In this document: positions 34,350 to 45,267 of the stretch, in pieces
Layout: each line of letters starts with the position of its first letter
How positions within the stretch are numbered: the first letter of the stretch is position 1
Assembly (NCBI RefSeq): GCF_905404315.1
Contig: NC_066304.1
Location: 2,604,001-2,668,000 of the forward strand
DNA length: 64,000 nt
DNA from: Leptidea sinapis
Lineage: Eukaryota > Arthropoda > Insecta > Lepidoptera > Pieridae
Reading direction: 5' to 3'
The notes under the pieces: generated by a model
Database searches by the model: none
What the model was told of the DNA's origin: nothing
The model's input: the letters and a program-made list of their open reading frames with translations, nothing else
Program-made: the position numbers and the translations under genes

Positions 34350-35470
34350 GAATAATAATAATAATAATAATCGGTAAAAGTTTTCATACAAATAAACTAA
34401 TAATAGATTTGAATATATAATAGCTAATTCATATCCCTAAATTTGACCTTTAAAACAAGATAAAATAATTCTTATGACACCAACAAATCAACTACAAAAT
34501 CAGTAACAACTATTAGATATTTAAAGTAGGTTAATATAATCTTAATAACACAGCAACAGTTTATAAACTTCTAGCAAGTGTCGTTTGAGTTTTTTCTTGT
34601 AAGCAGTGACAGATGAAGAGCTTTTGATTGGAAGGTGGTATATTATTCCAGCGTTTTGTGGCAGTATACCGAAAACTTGCACGAAATGCGACTGTGTTGT
34701 GTGTAGGGCAAATTAATAATATAGCACATCTAACGTTACGTTGCAAAAATTTGAGTATTTCATAAAGATATAAAGTTTGTTGCTTTGTGAGTAGAGAGGC
34801 AAAGTGCAGTGATCGGCGTGATTGCATATTCAATAACTTGCCACTGTTAATAAAAGGTGATACGTGAGCTCTACGAGGTATTGGAAAACAAAACCTAGCG
34901 CAAGCATTTTGTACTCTCTGAATGAGTAACTTTGTACGGGCTAGCAAACATTCCTCGATCATTCTATCACCGTAAATTTCTGTCTAACCAGTTCGATATT
35001 TGATTCACGTTCTGAATTATCATTTCTATGGCATTTTTTGTTTCACAAGGTTTGAAAAAGTAAAAGTTGAAGATCATCCCCATATAAATGATATTTACAG
35101 TTTTTTATAGATTTAATTATATCAGCACTATATATAGCAAATAGCAACGGTCCTAAAATAGATCCCTGTGATACCCACCGGTTTACAGAAGAAAAGATAG
35201 AAGTACTAACGTTACCAGAGCAGTTTCTTTAACTTGTTGTGATGTATCGGATAAATCGCTAGTAAACCATTTGACTACTTTGGCATCACATCCATAAAAG
35301 GTCAGTCTTGCAAATAATAAAGATGTATTAATAGTCTCAAAGGCAAGTGTGTAATCAAGCAGCGTCAGAATAGTTTCTTTACCCCCGTCCTGTGCTGTTA
35401 AAGTATCGTCGACTACATCTAGCAATGGTAAACTGTACTCCTGCCTGAAACCTGATTGTTTTCGGGTAAG
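34350..35470 (-). mobile_element. I-like LINE, RT domain and C-terminus, with (TAA)n-type tail
   Basis: On minus, 35183-35425 encodes DGGKETILTLLDYTLAFETI (RT motif with the catalytic Asp region, AFETI in place of AFDTI) and FYGCDAKVVKW. A frameshift near 35185 leads to VSQGSILGPLLFAIYSADII and then YGDD at 35073-35084, the RT active site with Gly in place of the usual Ala. The C-terminus at 34561-34962 contains IQRVQNACARFCFPIPRR and RRSLHFASLL. The 3' end runs into aataataataataataa at 34351-34371, the trinucleotide tail typical of I-clade LINEs. Broken by frameshifts; 5' part missing. Confidence 0.82.
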
Positions 35471-35812
35471 ATATCGTTAGACTAAAGGTAAGCTTATTTT
35501 TAATGGAATACAGAATATTTTTTCTAAAACTTACCACAAAAATGGTAAGATGCTATGATGATGATGTTTCAAACACTACATACGCAATAATTACATAAAT
35601 AACGATAAATAAATGTTGCGTGCACAAAGTACACGTGTTAGAAGTGAAACTTCTTTGAAAACTTTTTTTTAAATCTCGTTTGTATTAATTATTCTAATCT
35701 GTTCTCTAAACCAAATGTTTTTTGTCAATATTAGTAATTATTAGATGATCTAATTACTCGCGGCCACGCGCTAAACCTGCACGATACGATAGTAGGGAAG
35801 ATGTTCCTCGGA

Positions 35813-36075
35813 CCTCGGATACGATATCCATATTGTTAAAATCATAATTTTGCGCGGCAGCCATCTTGTGTTTCAAAAATGATCCCAAATTCGTTCTCTG
35901 CACCCTCGAGAACCTCGGATACGATATCCATATTGTTGAGATCATAAATTTGCGCGGCGGCCATCATGCATTTAAAACGTGATGCCAAATTCGTTCTCTG
36001 AACCCTCGAGAACCTCGGATTCGATATCAATATTGTTGGAATCATAAATTTGCGCAACGGCCATCTTGGATAAAA
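35813..36075. repeat. 100-bp tandem repeat (about 2.6 units)
   Basis: cctcggat(a/t)cgatatc starts at 35813, 35913 and 36013, an exact 100-bp spacing. Each unit has atcataa(a/t)tttgcgc, ggccatcttg-type sequence and aaattcgttctctg. Overlapping minus-strand frames (35754-35945, 35842-36198) repeat MAAAQ(N/I)YD and NNMDIVSEV because of the repeat; I do not call them genes. Confidence 0.85.
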
Positions 36076-36837
36076 AAAAACGAAATGGCGTAACCGAAAA
36101 TCGTGACGATTTGCTATAAAATTTCTCTCATACGTCTTATATATGTATATACTCGTATGAAAAAGTTTCACTTCAAATGAAATGAATATTAGAAACATTC
36201 TAAAACTTTAGTTTTTTATAGGATTGATTGCTGTTTGTCAGGCCAGTAGGTATGTGCAATAATTACTAAAAGAAAAATCAAACCCTTTTTCTTGCAGTCC
36301 GCTAAATTTCTTCATAAGTGTAGTTAATTTAAAACTAAAATATAATTCTATTGTTAATGGCTAGCGGTTAACTGCCACCAATTGTTCGTTCGACCGTAAG
36401 AAATAGTGAAGCTCGTTCGGTTTGGCATCAGTCCAGCGGATGATTGTGGTTTACTCCGGCGTTTTCTTTCTTCGGAGAACTGTTCAACCATGATATGATC
36501 GACTGGACATAAAGGAATCTTTTCAAATATGAACTTTTTAAAATTGCTATCATATCTTTGAGAATCGACTTACATATTATTTGATATTGCAGTTCATTGT
36601 CTTAATGTTTGAGGAAAACTGTATTGTGTAGATTTCAATGCATAATACTAATAGTAGAATCATCACGGCGTAAGTAGTCATTGTAAGTAGTAATTGACAT
36701 GTTCATACACAATTAAAAGTTGTTTCGTGTGCTTCATTGGAGCATTTTAAAAGCATGGCTTTAAAATTTATAAAATGAAATATTATTTTATGCTTTTCAC
36801 ACCTGACTCTAGACTGTTTGACAGATATTACAGAGTT
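36076..36837. other. Intron 1 sequence, no recognised feature
   Basis: Contains aaagtttcacttcaaatga near 36165; otherwise AT-rich. Confidence 0.4.
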
Positions 36838-37068
36838 ACATTTCTTTATGGAAGTGGAGGACAAATGTCAACGTAAAATGATCACCGCCGCCCACAATTG
36901 CACCAGTAGAGGAATTACAGATGCTTTGTCGGCCTTTAAGAAAGGTGTGCGCACGTTTTTGAAGGTACCCATGTCGTATCATCCCGGTAATACTGCACTA
37001 GGAAGCTCATTGCACAGCTTGGTTGTAAGTGGAAGAAGTTCGTGGTAATCCTAATTTGTGGCGTGTCC
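36838..37068 (-). mobile_element. Jockey-type LINE 3' remnant
   Basis: Plus strand reads gatcaccgccgcccacaatt, ggcctttaagaaaggtgtgc and gtacccatgtcgtatcatcc, the complement of the same RT C-terminus seen at 24610-25021. Degraded. Confidence 0.75.
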
Positions 37069-37139
37069 CCGTATAAATACTACCCGTGATAAATTGCACA
37101 TCACAGAATCACTTTCACATGTCACACAGAGTTCAACTC

Positions 37140-37245
37140 TCGTCCCAGAGTTTAGCCAGTCAACAGCTACTGAAAATGCCTCGTGTAGAGGCGAAACACG
37201 TGTCGACGTGATTTTGTGAATATAAGCGGAATTAACAGTAAAAGG
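37140..37245 (+). other. Hammerhead-ribozyme-like motif, possibly from a Penelope-like element
   Basis: CTGAAAA (37170-37176) is followed by a 5-bp stem GCCTC/GAGGC (37178-37182, 37188-37192), then GAAA (37193-37196) and an ACACGTGTC palindrome ending in GTC (37202-37204). This is the order CUGANGA, stem II, GAAA, short stem III, NUH of a type I hammerhead. The first core has A for the invariant G, and stem I pairing is weak, so this copy is unlikely to cleave. Penelope-like retroelements are known to carry such motifs. No RT coding is seen nearby. Confidence 0.4.
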
Positions 37246-37727
37246 ATTAAGTTATTAATATTATAAAATATTTATACTTGTCTAACTTCTTCAACTTGCT
37301 TTTATATTACAGTCATTCCGAGCTAATTTTTATGACAGCCAAGATTTTTTATTTGTACGAAAATGGCTTGCACTTAATTACTCATGAAACGAGAATAGTT
37401 GCACACCATCAGGGTTACAATACAGGACATATGCCATGAACTTTAATACGTATCCCTGAACTTAAAGAATTTCCTAGTAATCCCGACGTAATCGAAATCG
37501 AAAGAAGAAGTTAAATTTTAAGCATTCAATTTTAAGATTCTTATTCATGATATAAACCGAACATATGTATATTAAAAAGAGATTGACGAAATTTGTATGG
37601 ATAGTGGACCAAGTGCTGCCCAACATTGGATCATAGTGCATAATGTTCCTTAGAGTAATACTAGTCTGTAACTAAAAGTGATTAAGAATCTTTCCTAGGA
37701 GAATTCAGAAAAAAAATCAAAGGCATT
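37246..37727. other. Intron 1 sequence, no recognised feature
   Basis: AT-rich, no coding supported. Confidence 0.4.
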
Positions 37728-37736
37728 GGTTTTACA

Positions 37737-38572
37737 ATGTGTTCCTGTTTCGCCCCGGGTTTTAGTCCCACATTCCTGTTTCGTCCCACGTTGATTTTTA
37801 TTCCTGTTTCGTCCCACTTTTTAAAACGTTATTTTTGTACAGCCACAAAAAAAAATGTGAATTACAACAATATTCTAGATATATATAAGAGCAATAGTTT
37901 ACCAAACGATGGCATGAAAGGTGTTCATAAACCTATTACAGGATATTGTGTTCTTGCAGATTGCGGCACAGCTGTCTTAGGTTGTCTCAAAAGTATAACA
38001 ACAAAACTTGGCACAAAATTATCATAAACGAATCAAGTACATAGTAAAATTATCTTGATTCCGAAGTCCATGCATCAAGATGAAGGTGGAGAAAGCGGTA
38101 GATGAAAGTTAGGATTTTAAGGATAAATAAGATTGTATAATCATCATAATATAAAGAATATTTATTAATAAATCACTATTCGAATCACAGACAGGTCTAT
38201 TAAATACTACACGTTTTTTTAAAGATATTGAGTTTTTAAACCAATTTATATAACAATTTGAATTAGTTAAAAGGCTCGTGTTTCCATTAATTGATTTCTG
38301 GTATTGAATACTAACTTGTTGAGTTCATTAATGATATTTATCGTCAAAAGTATGATTTTTAAAATATTTTGTATGCTGTCCGTACAAAACATGTTGTAAA
38401 ACACATAAATTACTACCCGGGGCGAATAAAGAATAAAAAGTGGGGCAAAACAAGAATAAAATAATAAATTATTCACTATTCTTATTTTCGAGACGAAACA
38501 GGAATAAAATATGGGTCGAAACAAGAATTTTTTGTGTGGGGCGAAATTTGCGGGGGGAAACAGGAACAAATC
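37737..38572. mobile_element. 836-bp TIR element with 9-bp target duplications, unknown superfamily
   Basis: Flanked by direct copies of GGTTTTACA at 37728-37736 and 38573-38581. Left end atgtgttcctgtttcgcccc; the complement of the right end is gatttgttcctgtttccccc. Both ends carry several copies of a ~17-bp motif ttcctgtttcgtcccac in mirrored orientation. A 96-codon frame (37737-38027) starts at the first base of the element; its unique part includes NILDIYKSNSLPNDG and GYCVLADCGTAVLGCL, which I do not recognise. No transposase motif is visible. The 8-9 bp duplication would fit MuDR, hAT or Merlin. Confidence 0.68.
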
Positions 38573-38729
38573 GGTTTTACATTGACCTAAAATCGTTACC
38601 ATCGGCTTTATTAGAATAAAAGACGGTGGTCGCGATGGGTAATCCTAAAGATAATTTCAGTGGACTATATGGAAAAGGTCGCAGGGTTCATCTTCTTGCC
38701 ATACCAATCAGCACAATGCAGTAGAATTG

Positions 38730-39035
38730 TTATGAAAATAAGGGCGAGACGAGCAGGACGTTCAGCTGATGATAATTGATACGCCCTGCCCATAAAAATG
38801 CAGTGCCGCTCAGGATTCTTGAACGACCCAAAATTCTGAGCGGCACTACAACTCGTTCGTCACCTTGAGACATAAGATGTTAAGTCTAATGTGCCCCGTA
38901 ATTTCACTAGCTACGGCGCCCTTCAGACCGTAACACAGTAATGCTTATACATTAATCCTTCACGGCAGAAATAGGCGCCCTTGTGGTACCCATAATCTAG
39001 CCGGGTTCCCGTGCAAAGGAGCCCCACACTGGTAA
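38730..39035 (-). mobile_element. SINE copy 6
   Basis: From atgaaaataagggcgaga to ggagccccacactgg; near complete. Confidence 0.82.
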
Positions 39036-39904
39036 AGTCTTTGCTAAAACTACTCGAACCCTAAAAGGAAAGGGTAGAACTCTTGACTTGCAAACACGTG
39101 GAATGAGAAGGAAAATGGAAGTACTAGGAAGAAAATACCAGGTCCTGCTACCACCGTTGTTTATTCTTGTATTTCGGAGATTTGGCTGTCCTGGAAACCT
39201 TCACCACATTCACAGATATTATTGTGAACAAAGTAGTTTTTTATTAGTTTTAACTTCTGCCGGGCCTTTACAGTCCTTATTTTTACGTTTCATCGGGAGG
39301 CACGCGCTCAACCGACATTACAGTTTTCGAGACGTAGAAGGATGTCCACCAGGCGGCACCACTGGTAGGTAATTGGAAAGAAATAAAAAGGGTGGGAAAT
39401 TTAAAATAGGACAGTTTGCAAGTCCGTACATATTTAAAGTCCGTATTAAAAGTTTTAGAAACCAGGTAAGGGCGCGCGCGCATCGAATGCACGGTTGAGA
39501 TGCGGGGGTCGACATACACTCTTCACGGTAGCTTCGCGAATGACGTCGCGAGTTAGCCCTTTCATTATACGCAATGAAGATAATTGACGCAACCAGACGG
39601 TATATCGTAAATAAAGATTTATAATATTATTATAACAACACTTAGTTAAGGATAGTCACTCAATCAATCAATTATTTATTTGTTACATAGGTTTACTAAT
39701 AATAAATAATCCTCTGTTACGGCTCATGTAAATATTTTAATAATCAATCGTCAACCATTTCTATGTCATATAATCTTTATCTTGGAATTGAAAATCGAGA
39801 CAGCTTCAAAGAAAGCTGCCATTTAAAAAAAATGCTTCGAGCGAGACTTCGGTAGGGAGTCAGAGAATAAGGTAGGTAATAGAACCTTAGAATAGTTGCT
39901 TGGG
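39036..39904. other. Intron 1 sequence with a GC-richer patch
   Basis: 39100-39540 has higher GC content and overlapping open frames on both strands (39088-39372 plus, 39283-39519 minus) but no recognised domain, splice pattern or repeat. An exon cannot be excluded. Confidence 0.3.
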
Positions 39905-40140
39905 AACCAGTGGGAGGCTCCTTTGCACAGGATGCCGACTAGATTATCGCCTATTTCCGCCGTGGTGCAGTAATGTGTAAACATTATTGTGTTTCGGTCT
40001 GAAGAGCGCCGTAGCTAATGAAATTACTGGGCAAATGAGACTGAACATCTTATGTCTCAAGGAGACGAGCGCTATTGAAGTGCCGCTCAGAATTGTTTTG
40101 GTTGTTTGGTTTTTCAAGAATCCTTAGCGGCACCGCTATT
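39905..40140 (+). mobile_element. SINE copy 7 (3'-truncated)
   Basis: gggaaccagtgggaggctcc to ccttagcggcaccgc; the last ~60 bp and A tail are missing. Confidence 0.8.
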
Positions 40141-41164
40141 TTATTACCACGGTGACTTTGTTTTCAGAGAGCCCGAAAACAACACCTCAATACTACAATA
40201 AACAGGTACGCACCACGTCACCCTGACAGTTTTCAACTAGACTCCGATGTTGAACAAATTGTGTGAAAATAATAATATAAAAACGTAAACTACGAACATT
40301 GGCCAGACGCCAGTGAGTTGTCGAAGACAGAAACGTTATAATGTACGCTGTTATGGATTTTGTATTAATTTAACTGCCTTTTAATATAATTAAAGTTTTC
40401 AATTGGCGCCGTTTTAAGTGTAAGTAATAATAATTGGATTTCTGGGATCGAAAGGCTTCATTATAATGATTGGATTTTTGGTTTAAAAGAATGAAATAAA
40501 TTTAATCTTTGAGAAGTTATAGCTTGTTAAATTATTTAGTTTAACTATCGGTGACTTATATCCGATTAATGCTTAATTATTTTATTCGAAAATTACAATA
40601 GTTTTTGGCAGTTTAAACATTTTTTCATTTCTCATACTCGGAAAGTAATAAAAATAAAAAACTCATACAAATTACTTCCCACCTAAGGGCCGGAATGAAC
40701 TTTAAAAATAGAACTGCTGTGAATAGTTTTATGTAAAAAAGAACTAATTTAAAAAAATGCTGCGGCCATGTGACTTTCTAAACAGCCAGTGTGAGCTTAG
40801 CGCAAACTTCTTTGCGCGGCAACCGCATATATATAAGTCGCAACAATTACGCGGTAAATTCTATATTTAAAATTTAAAAAGTGGACATAAATTGGCGGGA
40901 TAGGTACTAATCAGTGCTTAGATAAACAACTAGTTTTATTTTCCTTATATTTGAAATGAAAATTACAATTTTTAACTCGGGTAAAAGTATCAATTCCTAC
41001 TCGGACTATAGCCGACCTCGCTGCGCTCGGGCGTCTATATACCTCGGCAATTGATTCTTTCGACCCAATTTGCGTTAACAATCTACTATTTCATTACTAC
41101 GACTAGTAAATCTCTTTTAAACTTTGAGAAATTATATTTAATGATTATTTTAATCATAGTTTGT
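40141..41164. other. Intron 1 sequence, no recognised gene
   Basis: AT-rich. 40975-41090 (cgacctcgctgcgctcgggc) looks like part of a dispersed repeat, not identified. Confidence 0.35.
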
Positions 41165-41425
41165 GTGGTAAAGGTTACTATAACATAAATGACTTTCTTA
41201 ATGATACCACAGATTGGGAAGGAAGCGACCGTCAACAGGCTATTAAATAATAAATTTTATTGTAAGATTTTACATTATAACCATATTTTTATAAAGAAAA
41301 AGAAGCCCGCTGAGTTTGTTGCGCCCCTTCTTTTCAGGTCTGAGGCGTACCTTTTGGAATGGGTGGTAGTTTTTGGCTTCCAATATTATATCTTATTTTG
41401 AATATATATATTTGTATTTTAAATA
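41165..41425 (+). mobile_element. LINE family A, ORF end and 3' UTR
   Basis: Frame from the left: YYNINDFLNDTTDWE-type end of the ORF, then tgttgcgccccttcttttca and ggtctgaggcgt in the 3' UTR, ending in a degenerate ttgaatatatatatttg tail. 5'-truncated. Confidence 0.75.
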
Positions 41426-41574
41426 TAATTGTAAAGTGACTACGTAGGAGTCTTTGTCTTACAGTGGGAATAAAAGTATCAGGAGAGAAATAGAAAGTCC
41501 ATTTATTATATTGCTAATACTTTGGCAAAGCACGTATTAAAAATATATACATTAGATATTTAGTATTTTGTTTC

Positions 41575-41765
41575 ATTAACGCGAGTGTAACACATTTAAA
41601 TAAAACACTTTTAGAAGATTAAAACGCGTGTCATTGTAACTGTTGTTACATTAGATTTAAAAAAATTGTAACTTTTACGCAAATATCTAATGTAAGAACA
41701 GTTATAATTACACGCGTTTCAATTCTTTAAAAGTGTTTTATGTAAATACATTAGGTATTATTTCA
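41575..41765. mobile_element. Palindromic element (most intact short copy)
   Basis: Arms aataaaacacttttagaaga and aacgcgtgtcattgtaac at 41600-41641, inverted against gttataattacacgcgtttc / aattctttaaaagtgttt at 41700-41739. An inner pair tacattaga/tctaatgta extends the hairpin. Confidence 0.68.
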
Positions 41766-41916
41766 CTTTCCGTACCGTATCGTATTCAGTATCGCAGGCA
41801 TCGAATAATATTTAAAGTAGTACAAGGCCACCAAACCTGTATATTGATCTCATTTAACACCCACGAGGGCTAGAAAGGATCACATTAATTATTCAGGTTC
41901 AACTACCAGATTTACA

Positions 41917-42168
41917 AGTGGGAGGCTCCTTTGCACAGGAAGCCGGCTAGATTATGGGTGCCACAACGGCGCCTATTTCTGCCGTGAAGCAGTAATGTGT
42001 AAAAATTATTGTGTTTCTGTCTGAAGGGTAGGTAGTGAAATTACTGGGCAAATGAGACTTAACATCTTATGTCTCAAAATGACGAGCGCAATTGTAGTGC
42101 CGCTTAGAATTTTGGTTTTTTCAAGAATTCTGAGCGGCACTGCATTGTAATGGGTAGGGTTTGAAAAT
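41917..42168 (+). mobile_element. SINE copy 8 (3'-truncated)
   Basis: acaagtgggaggctcctttg to tgcattgtaatgggtaggg; the last ~50 bp are lost. Confidence 0.8.
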
Positions 42169-42392
42169 TAATGAACATATTTAAAAATTGCTTTAGTAAT
42201 AAATTGAAATGAATATCAATATACTGTACAATATGATGCTAAATCATCTCGCAACCCAAGCATCTCGGAACTAGTGAACAAATTAGGAATTTATTTGTTA
42301 ATAAAAAGAAATTAACACAAGTGTCCTTAACGTGACTATGACTATAATTTAATAAACTCTGTCATCCACATGTAGTGATGCTTTATGATATA

Positions 42393-42763
42393 CTAGTTGC
42401 CCCTTAGTCGTTGTTCTGTACATAATAAATAAAATACTGTTTTTTAAAAAATTTTCAATAATATTTCATAACTTCAAGAAGTATTTCGTAAAATATGCTC
42501 ACTGTTGTTATAATGAAATTGTTTCACAGCAGAACTGTCGAACCGTGCGTCATTAAATTCTCTCATAGAAAATATGTCCTTACAACACAAATATTGGAAA
42601 TAAATATAATTGTAGGTCCCAAATCGAAATAAAAACTATCCTATCTCTCAAGTTGGACTAAACTGCACTCAATGAATTAATCCCCATTAAAATCTGTTCA
42701 TTAGTTTAGGAGTTCACTGGACACAAACATCAGGACACTGGATGGACAGTACATTTATAAAGA
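42393..42763 (-). mobile_element. Helitron, non-autonomous (family H2)
   Basis: CTAG at 42393-42396 preceded by A; GA at 42762-42763 followed by T. The 3' end is mutated (ctagttgccccttagtcgtt) but the interior aagttggactaaactgcact is conserved. Confidence 0.82.
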
Positions 42764-42849
42764 TGTCATCGCAAATACGATTGTATCGCACTTACAAATA
42801 AGATAATGTACAAAGTTCCTACGAGTTGTAATTATCGTAGAGCTCAATA

Positions 42850-43015
42850 ACTTTTTGCCATCACATTATCTCAGAGCGCCATTTGTTTTCGAAGCGGTAA
42901 TAGTATCAAGCGGTAGTAGTATCTAGTAGGAGTATATTAGAAATTACATCAAAAAGAATTCTAAAGAAATCAAATTTTGAGAAAATAAATGGCTTTCATG
43001 CCTTTTATTATGTCG
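42850..43015 (+). mobile_element. LINE/SINE 3' segment, pair with 29315-29485
   Basis: tcagagcgccatttgttttc, gaagcggtaatagtatc and ttttgagaaaataaatgg; opposite orientation to the first copy. Confidence 0.58.
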
Positions 43016-43137
43016 TTTGTGCGAAAGGTAAACGCTTTCCGTTATATCGAATTGGTCAAGCTTATAATGTGAAATTATAATCATATTGATATTCTGTTCA
43101 CGTCAGTTGGAATGTTTAAAAATCAAATAGTACAAGC

Positions 43138-43488
43138 CTTAGATTAAATACTGATCTCCATTACGCTCCAACTAGATACCTCAGGCATAGTCGCAAAGTG
43201 CGGCAACTAATACTAAGCCCAAGTGGACTCGAGCCTCTCTCGAACAATGTGTGACGCTGACGTGCAACTTTGCTAATAATTGAAACTAAAATGCCAGGCT
43301 GCATAGTAAAACTTTGTAAAAGTAATACTACAAGAAATAAGAAAGACACTGGGATCACATAACATCAGTAATTATTATGAAATTTATTAATTTCACATGT
43401 CATGCACAAAAATAACAATAAAAAAATGTTGTTCTTAGGTAGTGCGGTATTTAGTTGGAGCGCAGAGGAGACCAATCCTTAATCTAAG
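43138..43488 (+). mobile_element. P-like (THAP) element, copy D, complete
   Basis: 351 bp, cttagattaaatactgatct to the complement cttagattaaggattggtct, flanked by AGTACAAGC at 43129-43137 and 43489-43497 (9 bases match; P elements make 8). From ATG at 43291 it encodes MPGCIVKLCKSNTTRNKKDT, the start of a THAP zinc finger (C-x4-C), ending in a TAA at 43360-43362 where the intact copy has TAT. A donor-like GTAATT follows. Confidence 0.85.
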
Positions 43489-43564
43489 AGTACAAGCATT
43501 AAAATTATAACTTATAATCTTTTATATTGTTTAAAATGTTTGTTGCACTTTTTAATTCTCTTTT

Positions 43565-43630
43565 TAACGAATATGGCTGTATGGTCTTGAACTATTTGCC
43601 TGTCTTAATAATAGACGAAGAAATCAAAAA
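43565..43630 (+). repeat. Short dispersed repeat, pair with 22385-22445
   Basis: atggctgtatggtcttgaac then ctgtcttaataatagacgaa. Confidence 0.45.
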
Positions 43631-44062
43631 TCGGATGGTACAGAAACGTGACGCCATCTTGCCGTAACGGACTTCCATTACATTGCCGTCCAGTTACCTC
43701 GTAGTCGCGCCTAAAGTAGTTTTACTTCAACAAAAATCCTTCTGCACATTTCAAAATGTACGATACATTTTAATATTGATATTTGTACAGATTATTAGCG
43801 GAAACAGTCATACTTTTTTCTGCAATTAAGTTCTTCATCACTAATTTTTAGTAAATTAAGTAAGAAATTTAGTATCCAACAAAGAAATGTAACCAAATAT
43901 TTATTTATAAAAAATTTGTTGTAATCTTGTTGTATGCTATATATTTTATATATGTTTAGATGAGCTATAAATATTCGAAATACATTTTGAGAGCTGGAGT
44001 TGGCAAAAAGCCTCTTATAAGTAATGAGAAAAATTAAGAATGCATCAACATGTCATACATAC

Positions 44063-44099
44063 CGCACAAAGCTATCAGCGTTAAGAGTTTCATATTCAT
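44063..44099 (-). CDS. beat: Beat-like protein, exon 1 (signal peptide)
   Basis: Minus-strand coding start. ATG at 44099-44097 opens MNMKLLTLIALC, then one base G and a strong donor GTATGT at 44062-44057. Joined to exon 2 the split codon is GCG (Ala), giving MNMKLLTLIALCAVTSA, a textbook signal peptide cleaved before YKITQL. A second in-frame ATG lies two codons later. An in-frame TGA upstream (about 44115) shows the frame does not extend further 5'. Phase and content fit exactly, and the joined exons total a multiple of three. Intron 1 would be about 21.9 kb, long but normal for Beat-type genes. The 5' UTR and promoter should lie within the next few hundred bases; a TCAGT on minus at 44465-44469 is one possible initiator. 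Small size makes a chance match the main risk. Confidence 0.75.
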
Positions 44100-44109
44100 G
44101 CTTTTTTTT

Positions 44110-45267
44110 GCTAGGCAGATTCAAACACAGAATCAACGAACATATTGTAACTGGCACATTAAAAACACCACATTAACAGTCTTTAATATAAGTTAAAAAT
44201 ATTTTAAACTGGAATCATATGTTTCCGAATATTTCGTCACACGCGATTGTATTTGATTTCCGGTTTTACTGACGAGCCAGGACTGTTACCTCCGCAAGGT
44301 TCGCCGGCGGAATGCTCTTTCGAACTACATCTCGAATGAAAGGGCATGCGCAATGCGAGAACCCGAAAAAGGGTTGTTAGGAGATTACATTTTCAAGTTT
44401 GACAGATTGAGAAATTGGCGTCAACTTTTAAGATGAGATGGTAAAGTGAAAAGTTATAACGAACACTGACAACGTAGCTCAAAGTTTTACACGATATTAC
44501 GTTGTTTCAGCGTGGTAAGTGCTCAGGGATTTACTTGTACTTCACTTAAAAGGGAGATAATTGGATATTTTCCGTCGTCTTATCAAATCTATTATAATAC
44601 ACGACTTTGCTTTTGTTATGCTTAAGTGATATTTAGCTTAAACTTAACTCTAACAAATAGCAAATTTTTGTGATTCCTTATCACTTATATTTTTAATAAT
44701 ATCTTGTGGACTTTGAACATAATAGCTAAAGATTTAAAAAAAAATTCACATCGTTCAAAGTATTTTCAACAAAAAAGACGACGCCATTAGTAAGTTGTAC
44801 CAAGTCTGTCCGTCTGTCTTGTTGCTATAATCATGAAAATCTTGGAGAATAGAACGGGTTAAAAGCATTTTGTATTAAGTAAGTCCAATTTTTGAGTGTT
44901 TGTGAACTTATCTTTTTTTATTACTTCTTTCACGAATAAATATCGTCCCGTATGGAAAAATGGTTATGCTGAGTTCGGTTTCATCCGGTGCAGGTAGATT
45001 CTATGTTTTAAGCGCTTTTTAATTACATAATATTTCAAGGAATATACTTACTAAGTAGTTTAGCAAATGACAGAGAAAGCTAGCTGGGTTCAAATTAAAG
45101 TATTCGTTCATTAGTTCAAAATCTGCGGGGAAAATATGAAATAGGAAATAGGTAAATGTGTTATTTCTTACTTTATTCTCTATTTGGTATTTTGAATGTA
45201 ATGACTTACTCACTATTGAATATCATGTTTGTAATAAATGAATATCAAATCTTAATTATTATTATCA
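44110..45267. other. Upstream flank of the Beat-like gene (putative promoter region)
   Basis: A GC-richer patch at 44250-44360 in AT-rich DNA; no TATA box at a convincing place. No repeat recognised. An open frame at 45019-45213 (minus) has no recognised domain. Confidence 0.35.

Noticed and set aside
35842..36198. 118-codon minus-strand frame with repeated MAAAQ
   Set aside because: Produced by the 100-bp tandem repeat; no domain or splice evidence.
39088..39519. Overlapping frames in a GC-richer patch as a gene
   Set aside because: No domain, splice pattern or repeat match could be made out; left as unassigned sequence.
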